A stretch of DNA of 53,033 bases, taken from positions 1 through 53,033 of the forward strand of contig NZ_WTVS01000041.1 of the NCBI RefSeq assembly GCF_012911005.2, given 5' to 3'. Made by a program: the position numbers and the translations under genes. Below are positions 8,017 to 16,847 of the stretch, one piece after another (within the stretch, counting starts at the first letter, position 1; each line of letters begins with the position of its first letter). The DNA comes from Aromatoleum toluolicum. Its GTDB lineage: Bacteria; Pseudomonadota; Gammaproteobacteria; Burkholderiales; Rhodocyclaceae. Under the pieces are notes generated by a model. The model did no database searches and was not told the origin of the DNA. It saw only the letters and a list, made by a program, of their open reading frames with translations.

Positions 8017-10920
8017 ATGCTGCTTGCTTCACTGATCCTTGTTCCGTTCGCCGGCAGTCTGCTGGCGGCACTGATGCCGGAGAATGCCCGTAACCGTGAG
8101 GCATGGCTGGCGTTCGCCGTCACGGCCTGCGGGCTGCTCGTCGCCGGCCTGCTCTACCCTGCCGTTTCCGCCGGCAAGGTGCTACGCGAGGAGTTCGCCT
8201 GGCTGCCCTCGCACGGGCTCGATCTCGTGCTGCGCGTGGATGGCCTGGCCTGGGTATTCACCATGCTGGTCCTCGTCATCGGCCTGCTGGTGGTGCTGTA
8301 CGCGCGCTACTACATGTCGCCGAAAGACCCGGTACCGCGCTTCTTCTCCTTTCTGCTGGCCTTCATGGGGTCGATGCTGGGGGTGGTCCTGTCGGGCAAC
8401 CTCGTGCAACTGGTGGTGTTCTGGGAGCTCACCAGCCTGACCTCGTTCCTGCTGATCGGCTACTGGCATCACCGCGCCGACGCCAGGCGTGGCGCACGGA
8501 TGGCGTTCACGGTGACCGCTACCGGCGGATTGTGCCTGCTTGCCGGCGTGCTGGTGCTCGGTCACATCGTCGGCAGCTACGATCTGGACGAGGTGCTGGC
8601 TGCTGGGGACCGCATTCGTGCGCACGAGTTGTACCGGGTCGCGCTGGTGTTGATTGCGCTGGGGGCGCTGACCAAAAGCGCCCAGTTCCCGTTCCACTTC
8701 TGGCTGCCGCATGCCATGGCCGCACCCACGCCCGTATCGTCCTATCTCCACTCCGCGACGATGGTGAAGGCGGGCGTATTCCTGCTCGTGCGGCTGTGGC
8801 CGGCGCTGGCGGGAACCGCGGAATGGAACTGGATCATCGGCGGTGCCGGGGTGTGCACGTTGCTGATCGGCGCTTTCATCGCGATCTTCCAGCACGATCT
8901 CAAGGGCCTGCTCGCCTACTCGACGATCAGCCATCTCGGGCTGATCACCGTGCTGATCGGCATCGGCACGCCCCTGGCGATCGTCGCGGCGATCTTCCAC
9001 ATCCTCAATCACGCCACCTTCAAGGCTTCGCTGTTCATGACCACCGGCATCATCGACCACGAAACCGGGACCCGCGATCTGCGCGTCCTGCGCGGACTGC
9101 GTCATCAGCTGCCAGTCACCGCGGCCTTGGCCATCGTCTCCAGCGCCGCCATGGCTGGGGTGCCGCTGTTGAACGGCTTCCTGTCCAAGGAGATGTTCTT
9201 CGCGGAAACGGCGCTGGTGGGCGGCGACGAGCACTGGTGGATGTCCATTGCGGCCGTGGCGATGGGCATGTTCAGCGTCGCATATTCGCTGCGCTTCATC
9301 TCGATCTTCTTCGGCAAGCCTAGCGTCGCATTCCCGCGCGAACCCCACGAGCCGCCGCGCTCGATGCGGTTCCCGGTGGAGCTGCTGGTGGTCGTGTGCC
9401 TGGTGGTCGGCATCATGCCGAGCGTGAGCATCGGGCCCATCCTGCATCTGGCCGTCACCGCGACACTTGGCGCGAATACGCCGGAGTACGATCTCGCCCC
9501 TTGGCACGGGTTCAACCTGCCCCTGCTGATGAGCGTGATTGCCCTCAGCGGCGGAGTGGTGCTCTACGTCGTCCTGCGCCGCTACTTCAATCTGCAGCAG
9601 CGCGAACAGGTTCCGCTCATCTACCGCTTCAACGGGGCACAGGCCTACGAAAGCTCGATGATGTTCCTGACGCGCTCGGCACAATGGCTGCTGCAGCACC
9701 TGGGCACCGCGCGCCTGCAACCGCAATTGCTGATGATGATGCTCGCGATGCTGGTGACTCCCCCGCTGCTCGTCGGCACGCCGCGAGTGTGGACCGAGAT
9801 TCCGCTGCACGAACCCGACCCGCTGTTCGCAGGCATCTGGGTCATCGGCTGCGCCTGTGCGCTGGCGGGGGCGTGGATGGCGAAATATCACCGGCTGGCG
9901 GCCCTCATCCTCATCGGCGGAACGGGCATCGTGACTGCGGCCACGTTCCTGTGGCTCTCGGCGCCCGATCTGGCGCTCACACAGCTGATGGTGGAAACGG
10001 TCACGACCGTGCTGATCCTGCTCGGGCTGCGCTGGCTGCCGCCGCGCATCGAACCAAAAGTGCTCCATCTCACGATCCCGCGCAGCGTCTGGATGCGGCG
10101 CTCGCGCGACATGGTCGTAGCGGTCGTGGGCGGCCTCGCCATGGCGCTGCTGACCTACGCGGTACTGGTGCATCCCGCCCCCGCGACGATTGCCGACTTC
10201 TTCCTCCTGCGCGCTTTGAGCGAAGGCGGCGGGAGCAACGTCGTGAACGTGCTCCTGGTCGATTTCCGCAGCTTCGATACGCTGGGCGAAATCACGGTGC
10301 TGTCGGTCGTCGCGCTCACGGTATACGCGCTGCTGCGACGTTTCCGCCCCGCAGCGGACAGCGCCAGCGTGCCCGCGCAGCAAAGGAACACGGCCGATCC
10401 CGCAAGCAAACAGACCGCGGGCGAACAGGCCAACAGCGGATACCTGCTGGTCGCCGGGATCTACCTGCGCATGCTGTTGCCGTTCATCGGCGTGATCGCG
10501 GCCTACTTCTTCATGCGCGGACACAACCTGCCGGGTGGCGGCTTCGTTGCGGGCCTGATCTTCGCAGTGGCGATCCTCGTGCAATACATGCTGGCCGGTA
10601 CGGTGTGGGTGGAGAGCCACCTTCAATTGCGGCCGCACCGCTGGCTTGGGTTCGGGCTGCTGCTGGCGTGTACGACGGGCCTGGGCGCATGGGCGTTCGG
10701 CCACCCCTTTCTCACGACCCATACGGCACATGTCGATTGGCCGCTGCTGGGCGAACTGCATCTGCCCAGCGCCTTCGTGTTCGATCTGGGCGTGTTCGCC
10801 GTCGTGGTCGGCACGACGATGCTGATGCTGGTCGCGCTGGCTCACCAGTCGTTGCGCGCGCGCCGTTTGCCGGGCGATGGTGCGCAGGACTACGGGATCG
10901 CGGACGGGAGGGACATCTGA
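8017..10920 (+). CDS. mrpA: Mrp/Pha cation/proton antiporter subunit A fused to B
   Basis: At 967 residues this is the proteobacterial PhaAB-type fusion. The N-terminal two thirds is the NuoL-like proton-channel subunit, with conserved FWELTSLTSFLLIGYW (functional Glu), ALTKSAQFPFHFWLPHAM (Lys and His on the broken helix) and YLHSATMVKAGVF. Around residue 600-790 is the MrpA C-terminal helix bundle. The last about 150 residues (YLRMLLPFIGVIAAYFFMRG...LPGGGFVAGLIFA) are an MrpB domain. It works in the inner membrane as part of a hetero-oligomeric Na+(K+)/H+ antiporter. The only plausible start is ATG 8017, with no good RBS. Its stop overlaps the next start (TGATG), indicating translational coupling. 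Confidence 0.95.
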   Translation: MLLASLILVPFAGSLLAALMPENARNREAWLAFAVTACGLLVAGLLYPAVSAGKVLREEFAWLPSHGLDLVLRVDGLAWVFTMLVLVIGLLVVLYARYYMSPKDPVPRFFSFLLAFMGSMLGVVLSGNLVQLVVFWELTSLTSFLLIGYWHHRADARRGARMAFTVTATGGLCLLAGVLVLGHIVGSYDLDEVLAAGDRIRAHELYRVALVLIALGALTKSAQFPFHFWLPHAMAAPTPVSSYLHSATMVKAGVFLLVRLWPALAGTAEWNWIIGGAGVCTLLIGAFIAIFQHDLKGLLAYSTISHLGLITVLIGIGTPLAIVAAIFHILNHATFKASLFMTTGIIDHETGTRDLRVLRGLRHQLPVTAALAIVSSAAMAGVPLLNGFLSKEMFFAETALVGGDEHWWMSIAAVAMGMFSVAYSLRFISIFFGKPSVAFPREPHEPPRSMRFPVELLVVVCLVVGIMPSVSIGPILHLAVTATLGANTPEYDLAPWHGFNLPLLMSVIALSGGVVLYVVLRRYFNLQQREQVPLIYRFNGAQAYESSMMFLTRSAQWLLQHLGTARLQPQLLMMMLAMLVTPPLLVGTPRVWTEIPLHEPDPLFAGIWVIGCACALAGAWMAKYHRLAALILIGGTGIVTAATFLWLSAPDLALTQLMVETVTTVLILLGLRWLPPRIEPKVLHLTIPRSVWMRRSRDMVVAVVGGLAMALLTYAVLVHPAPATIADFFLLRALSEGGGSNVVNVLLVDFRSFDTLGEITVLSVVALTVYALLRRFRPAADSASVPAQQRNTADPASKQTAGEQANSGYLLVAGIYLRMLLPFIGVIAAYFFMRGHNLPGGGFVAGLIFAVAILVQYMLAGTVWVESHLQLRPHRWLGFGLLLACTTGLGAWAFGHPFLTTHTAHVDWPLLGELHLPSAFVFDLGVFAVVVGTTMLMLVALAHQSLRARRLPGDGAQDYGIADGRDI

Positions 10921-11261
10921 TGGAAATCGTGTTCGCCATCGCCGTGGGCGTGACCTTCGGTTCCGGCATCTGGCTGATCCTGCGGCCACGGACGTTCCAG
11001 CTAATCACCGGTCTGCTGCTGATGTCCTATGCGGTCAATCTGTTCATTTTCGGCATGGGTCGCCTGTGGGTGGATCGGCCGCCGATCACGCCAAACGCTT
11101 CTATCGACCCCTTGCAGTTTGCCGACCCGCTGCCGCAAGGGCTAGTGCTGACGGCGATCGTGATCGGCTTTGCGACCACCGCGCTGTACTTGGTGATGAT
11201 GATCGGTGCGCGCGGCCTCACCGGCAGTGACCACGTCGATGGCGAGGAGCCCCGCGAATGA
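10920..11261 (+). CDS. mrpC: Mrp/Pha antiporter subunit C
   Basis: This 113-residue NuoK-like subunit has three hydrophobic helices: residues 2-20, 27-45 and 74-96. It shows the usual pattern GIWLILRPRTFQLITGLLLM, then SYAVNLFIFGMGRL, a loop with DPLPQGLVLTAIVIGFATTA, and a charged tail. MrpC is an integral part of the Mrp complex and lies between the A and D subunits. The ATG overlaps the TGA of the AB gene, and the stop overlaps the ATG of the D gene. The size matches the family. Confidence 0.95.
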   Translation: MEIVFAIAVGVTFGSGIWLILRPRTFQLITGLLLMSYAVNLFIFGMGRLWVDRPPITPNASIDPLQFADPLPQGLVLTAIVIGFATTALYLVMMIGARGLTGSDHVDGEEPRE

Positions 11262-12892
11262 GCGCGATGTCGTGGTGGGACCATCTGATCGTACTGCCGG
11301 TCGTGATGCCCTTGGTCACAGGGGCGCTGCTGATCCCGGTCAACCAGAAACACCATCGGCTCAAGTTCGGGTGTGCGACCCTGGTCAGCGTGCTGCTGTG
11401 GGTGATGGCGGTGGCTCTGTTGCTGCTGGTCGATGGCGAGCACTGGCCGAAGGGGATCGGCGTCTATCTGGCTGCCAACTGGGCCGCCCCATTCGGGATT
11501 GCGCTGATGGTGGACCGGCTCGCCGCGCTCATGCTGGTGCTGACGTCGACCATCGCCCTGGCCGTGCTGGTCTTCTCCGCGCAGCGTTGGGGCCGGGTCG
11601 GCGTGCATTTCCATTCCCTGTTCCTCTTCCTGCTGATGGGGCTCAACGGCGCCTTCCTGACCAACGACCTGTTCAACCTGTTCGTCTTCTTCGAAGTGAT
11701 GCTCGCCGCCTCGTACGGCCTGGTCCTGCATGGCTACAACCTGAACCGCATCCGGGCCGGCCTGCAGTACATCGCCGTGAACCTGGTCGCCTCCTTCATG
11801 TTCCTGATCGGCGTGGCACTGATCTACGCCGCGACCGGCACGCTCAACATCCCCGACCTCGCGACCCGGGTGCCCGTGCTGCGACCGGAGGATTCCTATC
11901 TGCTGGGCATCGGAGCGAGCGTGCTGGCGCTGGCCTTCCTGACCAAGGGGGCGATGTGGCCGCTCGGCTTCTGGCTGCCAAGCACCTACGCGTCGGCGTG
12001 TCCGCCAGTTGCCGCGCTGCTGGTGGTGATGACCAAGGTCGGCGTGTATGCGGTGCTGCGGGTGTGGCTGGCCGTGTTCGGCGATTCGGCCGGCGCGCTC
12101 GCCGGTTTCGGCCTGGTGGCGCTCACCGTCGGCGGCATGGCCACGCTCGTGTTCGGCACCATCGGCATGCTTGCCAGTCAGGACGGCGCGCGCATGGCCG
12201 GATACGGCGCGATCATCTCCTCGGGCACGTTGCTGGCCGTGATCGGGCAGTCCGGCGGCGCCGTGCTCGCAGCGGGGCTGTATTACCTGGTGGGTGCGAC
12301 GCTGGCGATGTCCGCCTTCATGCTCCTGCTCGAACTCACCGAGCGCATACGCCCGCCGGGCGCATCCCTGCTGGCCGTGACGATGGAGGCGTTTGCGATC
12401 GACGACAAACCCGAGGATCCAGTGGGCGTCGTCATTCCCGGCACCCTTGCAATCCTCGGCCTGAGCTTCGTGGGATGTGCGCTGGTCATCAGCGGCATGC
12501 CGCCGCTCTCGGGCTTCGTTGCCAAGTTCAGCCTGTTTCATGCACTGCTCGACGCCTCACCGCCCGGATCAGGCGGCGTGACGCCAACCACCTGGCTGCT
12601 GATCGCGATGGTCGTCCTCGCAGGCCTGGCGTCGATCGTCGCGCTGATGCGGCTCGGTGTGCGCACGTTCTGGGCCTCGGGGGCCGTGACTCCGCCCAGT
12701 CTTCTCGCGTCCGAGGTGGCGCCGGTGACGGCCTTGGTCGTGCTGTGCGTGGCTCTCACGATTCATGCGGGCACGGCTTTCGACTACCTGAACCGGACGG
12801 TGGATGGCCTGAAGCGCGTCGGCGACTACAGCGAACGCGTGCTGGGCCAGTCTCCGGTCACTCGTGCGCCGCCCGCGGGGGGATCACGATGA
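11258..12892 (+). CDS. mrpD: Mrp/Pha antiporter subunit D
   Basis: The 544-residue protein is a NuoN/NuoM-type antiporter subunit with about 14 membrane helices. Conserved landmarks include LFNLFVFFEVMLAASYGLVL (functional Glu), FLTKGAMWPLGFWLPSTYA (Lys on the broken helix) and VAALLVVMTKVGVYAVLR. It provides the second proton pathway of the complex next to MrpA. The start ATGA overlaps the stop of the C gene by four bases, and its own stop overlaps the E gene the same way. A C-terminal hydrophilic tail of about 40 residues is usual for proteobacterial members. Confidence 0.95.
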   Translation: MSAMSWWDHLIVLPVVMPLVTGALLIPVNQKHHRLKFGCATLVSVLLWVMAVALLLLVDGEHWPKGIGVYLAANWAAPFGIALMVDRLAALMLVLTSTIALAVLVFSAQRWGRVGVHFHSLFLFLLMGLNGAFLTNDLFNLFVFFEVMLAASYGLVLHGYNLNRIRAGLQYIAVNLVASFMFLIGVALIYAATGTLNIPDLATRVPVLRPEDSYLLGIGASVLALAFLTKGAMWPLGFWLPSTYASACPPVAALLVVMTKVGVYAVLRVWLAVFGDSAGALAGFGLVALTVGGMATLVFGTIGMLASQDGARMAGYGAIISSGTLLAVIGQSGGAVLAAGLYYLVGATLAMSAFMLLLELTERIRPPGASLLAVTMEAFAIDDKPEDPVGVVIPGTLAILGLSFVGCALVISGMPPLSGFVAKFSLFHALLDASPPGSGGVTPTTWLLIAMVVLAGLASIVALMRLGVRTFWASGAVTPPSLLASEVAPVTALVVLCVALTIHAGTAFDYLNRTVDGLKRVGDYSERVLGQSPVTRAPPAGGSR

Positions 12893-13413
12893 GACGCTGG
12901 TTCCCGTCGCCGATGTTGTCGATCGGACTGCTGCTGATGTGGCTAATGCTGAACCAGAGCCTCGCACTGGCGCACTGGATGCTGGGCGGGGTGCTGGCGA
13001 TCGTGGCCCCCGTTCTGGCGCGCCCCCTCCAGCCGCACGGCTATGCGCGCATCGCGCGGCCGCTGGCCCTGTTCCGCCTGCTGGGGATGTCGGCGATCGA
13101 GATCGTGCGCTCGTGCTTCAACGTCAGCCAGATCATCCTCTTCCGCAGAGCGGACGGCGTCAACTCGCAGTTCATCCGGATACCGCTCGATCTGCACAGC
13201 CCGCACGGGCTGGCACTGCTGTCCTGCCTGATCAACATGACGCCGGGCACGGTGTGGGTCGATCTGCTGCCCGACCGTCACGAACTGCTGTTGCACGTCT
13301 TCGACCTGCACGACGAGCGCTGGTGGGTCGAAACCATCAAGACGCGCTACGAGCGGCCGATCATCGAACTGTTCGAAGCGCCGCCAGCCACCGGCCAAGG
13401 AGGAAAAGCGTGA
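12889..13413 (+). CDS. mrpE: Mrp/Pha antiporter subunit E
   Basis: This 174-residue membrane protein has two or three N-terminal helices and a cytoplasmic domain. Typical MrpE sequence is seen in LLLMWLMLNQSLALAHWMLG, SAIEIVRSCFNVSQIILF and LSCLINMTPGTVWVDL, the last being the family hallmark (loop NMTPGT). It is needed for assembly and activity of the Mrp complex. The ATGA start overlaps the D stop. AGGAGGAAAAGCG inside its 3' end serves as RBS for the F gene. Confidence 0.94.
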   Translation: MRRWFPSPMLSIGLLLMWLMLNQSLALAHWMLGGVLAIVAPVLARPLQPHGYARIARPLALFRLLGMSAIEIVRSCFNVSQIILFRRADGVNSQFIRIPLDLHSPHGLALLSCLINMTPGTVWVDLLPDRHELLLHVFDLHDERWWVETIKTRYERPIIELFEAPPATGQGGKA

Positions 13414-13694
13414 CCGTTGGCACCCTGCTGTCGCTGGCAATCGGCTTTGCGCTCGTCTGCGTCGTGCTGGCCATGATGCTGTGCACCCTGCGCCTGATCA
13501 TCGGGCCGTCGGCGCAGGATCGCGTGCTTGCACTCGATACGCTGTGGATGTGCACGATGCTGCTCGCCCTGATGCTCGGGATCCGCTACGCCAGCCAGAT
13601 CTACTTCGAAGCCGCCCTGGTGATCGCCCTGCTCGGCTTCGTCTCGACCATTGCGCTGGCCAAGTTCCTGATGCGCGGCGAGGTGATCGAATGA
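13410..13694 (+). CDS. mrpF: Mrp/Pha antiporter subunit F
   Basis: A GTG start at 13410 overlaps the TGA of the E gene and is preceded by AAGGAGGAAAAGC, so GTG rather than a later ATG is chosen. The 94-residue product has three membrane helices and the conserved LRLIIGPSAQDRVLALDTLW segment of MrpF. Homologues in the PhaF/MrpF family have also been linked to bile-salt efflux. Within this operon it is simply the F subunit. Confidence 0.93.
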   Translation: MTVGTLLSLAIGFALVCVVLAMMLCTLRLIIGPSAQDRVLALDTLWMCTMLLALMLGIRYASQIYFEAALVIALLGFVSTIALAKFLMRGEVIE

Positions 13695-14074
13695 ACGCCA
13701 TCGATGCACTGCCGTGGTGGGCTGCCGTGACGGTCGCGTTCCTGCTCGTGCTCGGCGGCCTGATCACCCTCCTCGGCACCGTGGGATTGCTGCGGCTCAA
13801 GACCTTTTACCAGCGCATTCACGGTCCCGCAATCACGATCACGCTGGGGACCGGCTGCATCCTGATCGCGTCCATGGTGTATTTCACCGTAATCCAATCC
13901 CGACCGGTGATCCACGAGATCCTGATCGGCGCATTCGTGCTGATGACCGCCCCGGTCGTCTCCATGCTGATCATGCGCGCTGCGATATACCGTGACCCGC
14001 GCACCGGCGGCGCCGCGCGGGTAGCGCGCGACACCACCGAGGCGCAACCGCCAAGCGACAATCAGGATGGGTGA
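13691..14074 (+). CDS. mrpG: Mrp/Pha antiporter subunit G
   Basis: The last gene of the antiporter operon encodes 127 residues with three helices and the MrpG signature GTVGLLRLKTFYQRIHGPA. The C-terminal 25 residues are hydrophilic and variable. The ATGA start overlaps the F stop. With this gene the operon is complete: AB fusion, C, D, E, F, G, every junction overlapping by one to four bases, which supports fixed stoichiometry by coupled translation. No obvious intrinsic terminator follows. Confidence 0.93.
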   Translation: MNAIDALPWWAAVTVAFLLVLGGLITLLGTVGLLRLKTFYQRIHGPAITITLGTGCILIASMVYFTVIQSRPVIHEILIGAFVLMTAPVVSMLIMRAAIYRDPRTGGAARVARDTTEAQPPSDNQDG

Positions 14075-14317
14075 GGGCCGGACCACCACTGCCTTCAAGC
14101 CCGTTCAGCTCTTGCACACTACCTTGGCCCGATAGAGTCCCGAGCCACAATAGTTGTCGTTCGAGCAGCGAGCGAGCAGCCAAGACGACTGTCGTGCCCC
14201 GCCGCGCATTCACCCCGCCCTTCCGACGGGATGTCCAGCCACGCCGGACCTGTTTTCTCACCGACTGTAACCTTTCCCCCGCGGCTCCCATCCAATGGGC
14301 AACAACAGGAGACCGTC

Positions 14318-15052
14318 ATGAGCATATCCGGCGAAGCAGCAGAAGACCGCGTGCCGGTTTCAGACGCTGCGCTTGCACACAGCATCGTGATCGGCGAGGC
14401 AGGCGCCTTCGAACGGTTGATGCGCCAACACAATCGTCGCCTGTTCAGGGTTGCACGGAGCATCCTGCGAGACGATGCCGAGGCCGAGGATGCCCTGCAG
14501 GAAGGCTACATCAAGGCCCATCGCGCGATGACCGGCTTCCGCGGCGATGCGCGTCTATCGACCTGGTTGACGAGGATCATCGTCAACCAGGCTCTCGAGC
14601 GCAGGCAGCGGTTCCACAACGAGTCTGACGCGCAAGTCGAGGGCGAAGCTGTCATCGAAATCGGCGTGGAGGGCGTACCGGAAACGCCCGAGACCCTGGC
14701 GATGCGCAATGACCTGCGGCGCCTTATCGAGCACTCGATCGACGACTTGCCCGAGGCATATCGCAGCGTCTTCGTCCTGCGTGCCGTGGAGGGCTTGAGC
14801 GTCGAAGAGACCGCCACCTCGCTTGGTATATCCGAGGCGAATACCAAGGTCCGCCTGTTGCGCGCCAGGGCCCGCCTGCGCGAGTCCCTGGGGCAGCGCC
14901 TCGGTCCGCTGCTGGAGAACGTCTTCGCGTTCGACGGCCAGCGCTGCGACCGCATCGTGTCGCAAGTCTGCGCCCGCCTTGGGCTTCCGACCGTAGCCGT
15001 CTCTGGTCCCGGCGCGCTGCTTTCACCCACCACTCCGAGGAGTTCATCATGA
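14318..15052 (+). CDS. ECF-type RNA polymerase sigma factor
   Basis: ATG 14318 is chosen because CAGGAGACCGTC precedes it at ideal spacing and because the first conserved helix follows soon after. The frame is open further upstream but without an RBS. The 244-residue protein has sigma region 2 (about 30-100: FERLMRQHNRRLFRVARSIL, then DAEDALQEGYIKAH, then RLSTWLTRIIVNQAL) and region 4 (about 140-205: LPEAYRSVFVLRAVEGLSVE, then TATSLGISEANTKVRLLRAR). A tail of about 40 residues with two cysteines follows region 4. It is translationally coupled (ATGA) to a ferritin-like gene and lacks an adjacent anti-sigma factor gene. Confidence 0.92.
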   Translation: MSISGEAAEDRVPVSDAALAHSIVIGEAGAFERLMRQHNRRLFRVARSILRDDAEAEDALQEGYIKAHRAMTGFRGDARLSTWLTRIIVNQALERRQRFHNESDAQVEGEAVIEIGVEGVPETPETLAMRNDLRRLIEHSIDDLPEAYRSVFVLRAVEGLSVEETATSLGISEANTKVRLLRARARLRESLGQRLGPLLENVFAFDGQRCDRIVSQVCARLGLPTVAVSGPGALLSPTTPRSSS

Positions 15053-15636
15053 TTGCCCGAATCAATCCCTTTTCCGCCCTCCAAGACCTTGGCCGGCGCC
15101 GCTTTTTGGTCGGCACGGGCGCGACGCTGTCCGCCGCGGCGGTCGCCCTGATGGCAGGACGTCCGGCGCTGGCCGCCGGTCAGGGCAGCAAGGATGACAA
15201 TCTGGAGACGGACGTGCGCATTCTCAACACCGCGCTCGGCGCTGAACTGGAGGCCATCGCTGCCTATGCAGTGGGCGCCGGCAGCGGCCTGCTGCAGAAA
15301 CCCGTACTGGATCTGGCGGTGCAGTTCCAGGGGCACCACAAGGAGCATGCCGAAGTGCTAGCGAAGACGATCCGCAACCTGGGCGGCACGCCGGTTGAAG
15401 CGCGCGAGCGTTACCAGTTTCCCACCGACGGACTCAAGACCCAGAATGATGTGCTGGGCTTCGCGGCCGGGCTCGAGCGCGGCGCGGTGAGCGCCTACCT
15501 AGGCGCAGTACCGCTGTTCCGCGGACGAGAACTGGCGAGCGCTGCGGCCAGCATCCTGGGCGACGAGGCCATGCACTGGGCCATCCTGCGCCAAGCGCTG
15601 GGCCAGGACCCGGTGCCCACGGCCTTTATGTCATGA
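15049..15636 (+). CDS. Tat-exported ferritin-like protein
   Basis: The 195-residue protein begins with a twin-arginine signal (RRRFLVGTGATLSAAAVALM, cleavage likely after GRPALAA, about residue 43). The mature part is a four-helix ferritin-like domain. Candidate metal ligands are the Glu in LNTALGAELEAIAAYAVG, His/Glu in FQGHHKEHAEVL, the Glu in AAGLERGAVSAYLG, and Glu/His in LGDEAMHWAILRQAL. Such periplasmic ferritin-like proteins are poorly characterised. Tat export implies folding or metal loading in the cytoplasm. It is overlapped by the sigma gene in front and the cytochrome gene behind, so sigma, di-metal protein and haem protein are made from one transcript. Confidence 0.85.
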   Translation: MIARINPFSALQDLGRRRFLVGTGATLSAAAVALMAGRPALAAGQGSKDDNLETDVRILNTALGAELEAIAAYAVGAGSGLLQKPVLDLAVQFQGHHKEHAEVLAKTIRNLGGTPVEARERYQFPTDGLKTQNDVLGFAAGLERGAVSAYLGAVPLFRGRELASAAASILGDEAMHWAILRQALGQDPVPTAFMS

Positions 15637-16028
15637 AACATCGCTCCGCCACCGCCGTGCTGGTGCTGGCGGCTTTCGTCTCGCTGCCCGCCGGCGCCAT
15701 CGCACCGGGCGATCCGGTCCGCGGCGAGGCCATCTACGCCCGCTGCCAGGCCTGCCACGCACTCGGCTACGATCGTACCGGGCCGAAGCATTGTGGCCTG
15801 TTTGGACGCCGTGCCGGCGGCGTGCCGGGCTTCCGCTATTCGCCGGCCATGGCGCAAGCCGATGTCGTCTGGGACGCGAATACGCTGGACCGTTTTCTCG
15901 CCAACCCGACCGGCATGATGCCGGGCACGGCCATGGGCTATGCAGGCATTGCCGATCGGCAGGAACGGGCGGACCTGATCGCGTGGCTGCGACAGGCAAG
16001 CGCGTCGCCCATCGAATGTCCGCCGTGA
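15633..16028 (+). CDS. Periplasmic class I cytochrome c
   Basis: A Sec signal peptide (residues 1-22, MKHRSATAVLVLAAFVSLPA) is followed by a single haem-binding CQACH (about residues 36-40). Downstream is the typical GLFGRRAGGVPGFRYSPAM region with MMPGTAMGY, supplying a candidate axial methionine. Mature size is about 108 residues, as for mono-haem cytochromes of the c2/c550 type. Its ATG overlaps the stop of the ferritin-like gene, so the two periplasmic proteins are probably partners in electron transfer. That partnership is inference. Confidence 0.9.
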   Translation: MKHRSATAVLVLAAFVSLPAGAIAPGDPVRGEAIYARCQACHALGYDRTGPKHCGLFGRRAGGVPGFRYSPAMAQADVVWDANTLDRFLANPTGMMPGTAMGYAGIADRQERADLIAWLRQASASPIECPP

Positions 16029-16035
16029 GGCAGGT

Positions 16036-16800
16036 ATGAAACTCCAGATCGTCTCGGATCTTCACCTCGGACTAGCACCCTGTGAGCTTCCTGACACCGG
16101 CGCGGACCTGTTGATTCTTGCCGGTGACGTCCACCGTCCGCGAGAAGCGCTCCAGTGGGCCAGGGCGCTGGGGAGACCGGCTATCTATGTGCCGGGCAAC
16201 CACGAGTATTACGGCTCAAGCATCCCCGCGACGAGCCGACTGCTACGCGAACTCAGTCGCGACAGCATGGTGACGGTGCTCGACTGTGCCGAAAAGCGCA
16301 TCGGTAATGTGCGCATTCTCGGCGCAACACTGTGGACGGATTTCCGTATTGCAGGAGACAAGGCGGCCCGCGAGCAGGCGATGAACGACGCTATTCGCTT
16401 CAGCCGCGATTTCAGCCGTATCGCCGTAGACGAAGACCAGAAAGAGCTCTTCACGCCGCACCATTGCGTAGCCCTTTTTGAACGGCACGTACGTTGGCTC
16501 GAAGCGCGGCTCGCGCAACCATTCGAAGGTATCACCGTGGTGGTGACCCATTTTGCTCCGTCGCCCGACAGCATCGCGCCGCGCTTCGCCGGGTCGCCGC
16601 TCAACGCCTGCTTCGTCTCCGATCTCGAAGCGCTGGTCGCGGGCAGCGGCGCAGTGCTGTGGATACACGGCCACACTCACGACAGCTTCGACTATCGGCT
16701 TGGCGGCACGCGCGTGGTGGCCAATCCACGCGGCTATGTGCTCGATGGCACGCCTGAAAACCGGGATTTCGAGCCCGCTTTGACGGTACAGGTGGGCTGA
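16036..16800 (+). CDS. Calcineurin-like metallophosphoesterase
   Basis: The 254-residue cytosolic protein carries the metallophosphatase motifs in order: SDLHLG (residues 7-12), AGDVH (about 29-33), PGNHEYYG (about 53-60), VVVTHFAPS (about 174) and IHGHTHD (about 214). These bind the two active-site metals. The family acts on phosphomonoesters or phosphodiesters, and the substrate cannot be told from sequence. It starts 8 bp after the cytochrome stop with GAGGCAGGT as RBS, so it probably belongs to the same transcript as the sigma/ferritin/cytochrome genes, although the functional link is unclear. Confidence 0.9.
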   Translation: MKLQIVSDLHLGLAPCELPDTGADLLILAGDVHRPREALQWARALGRPAIYVPGNHEYYGSSIPATSRLLRELSRDSMVTVLDCAEKRIGNVRILGATLWTDFRIAGDKAAREQAMNDAIRFSRDFSRIAVDEDQKELFTPHHCVALFERHVRWLEARLAQPFEGITVVVTHFAPSPDSIAPRFAGSPLNACFVSDLEALVAGSGAVLWIHGHTHDSFDYRLGGTRVVANPRGYVLDGTPENRDFEPALTVQVG

Positions 16801-16847
16801 ACTCCAAGGGCGACGAAGTCGTCCGCAACTTCTACCGGAGAACGATC

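Noticed and set aside
8182-10989. 935-codon minus-strand frame opposite mrpA
   Set aside because: Low-complexity His/Gln/Arg-rich translation, shadow of the fused antiporter subunit.
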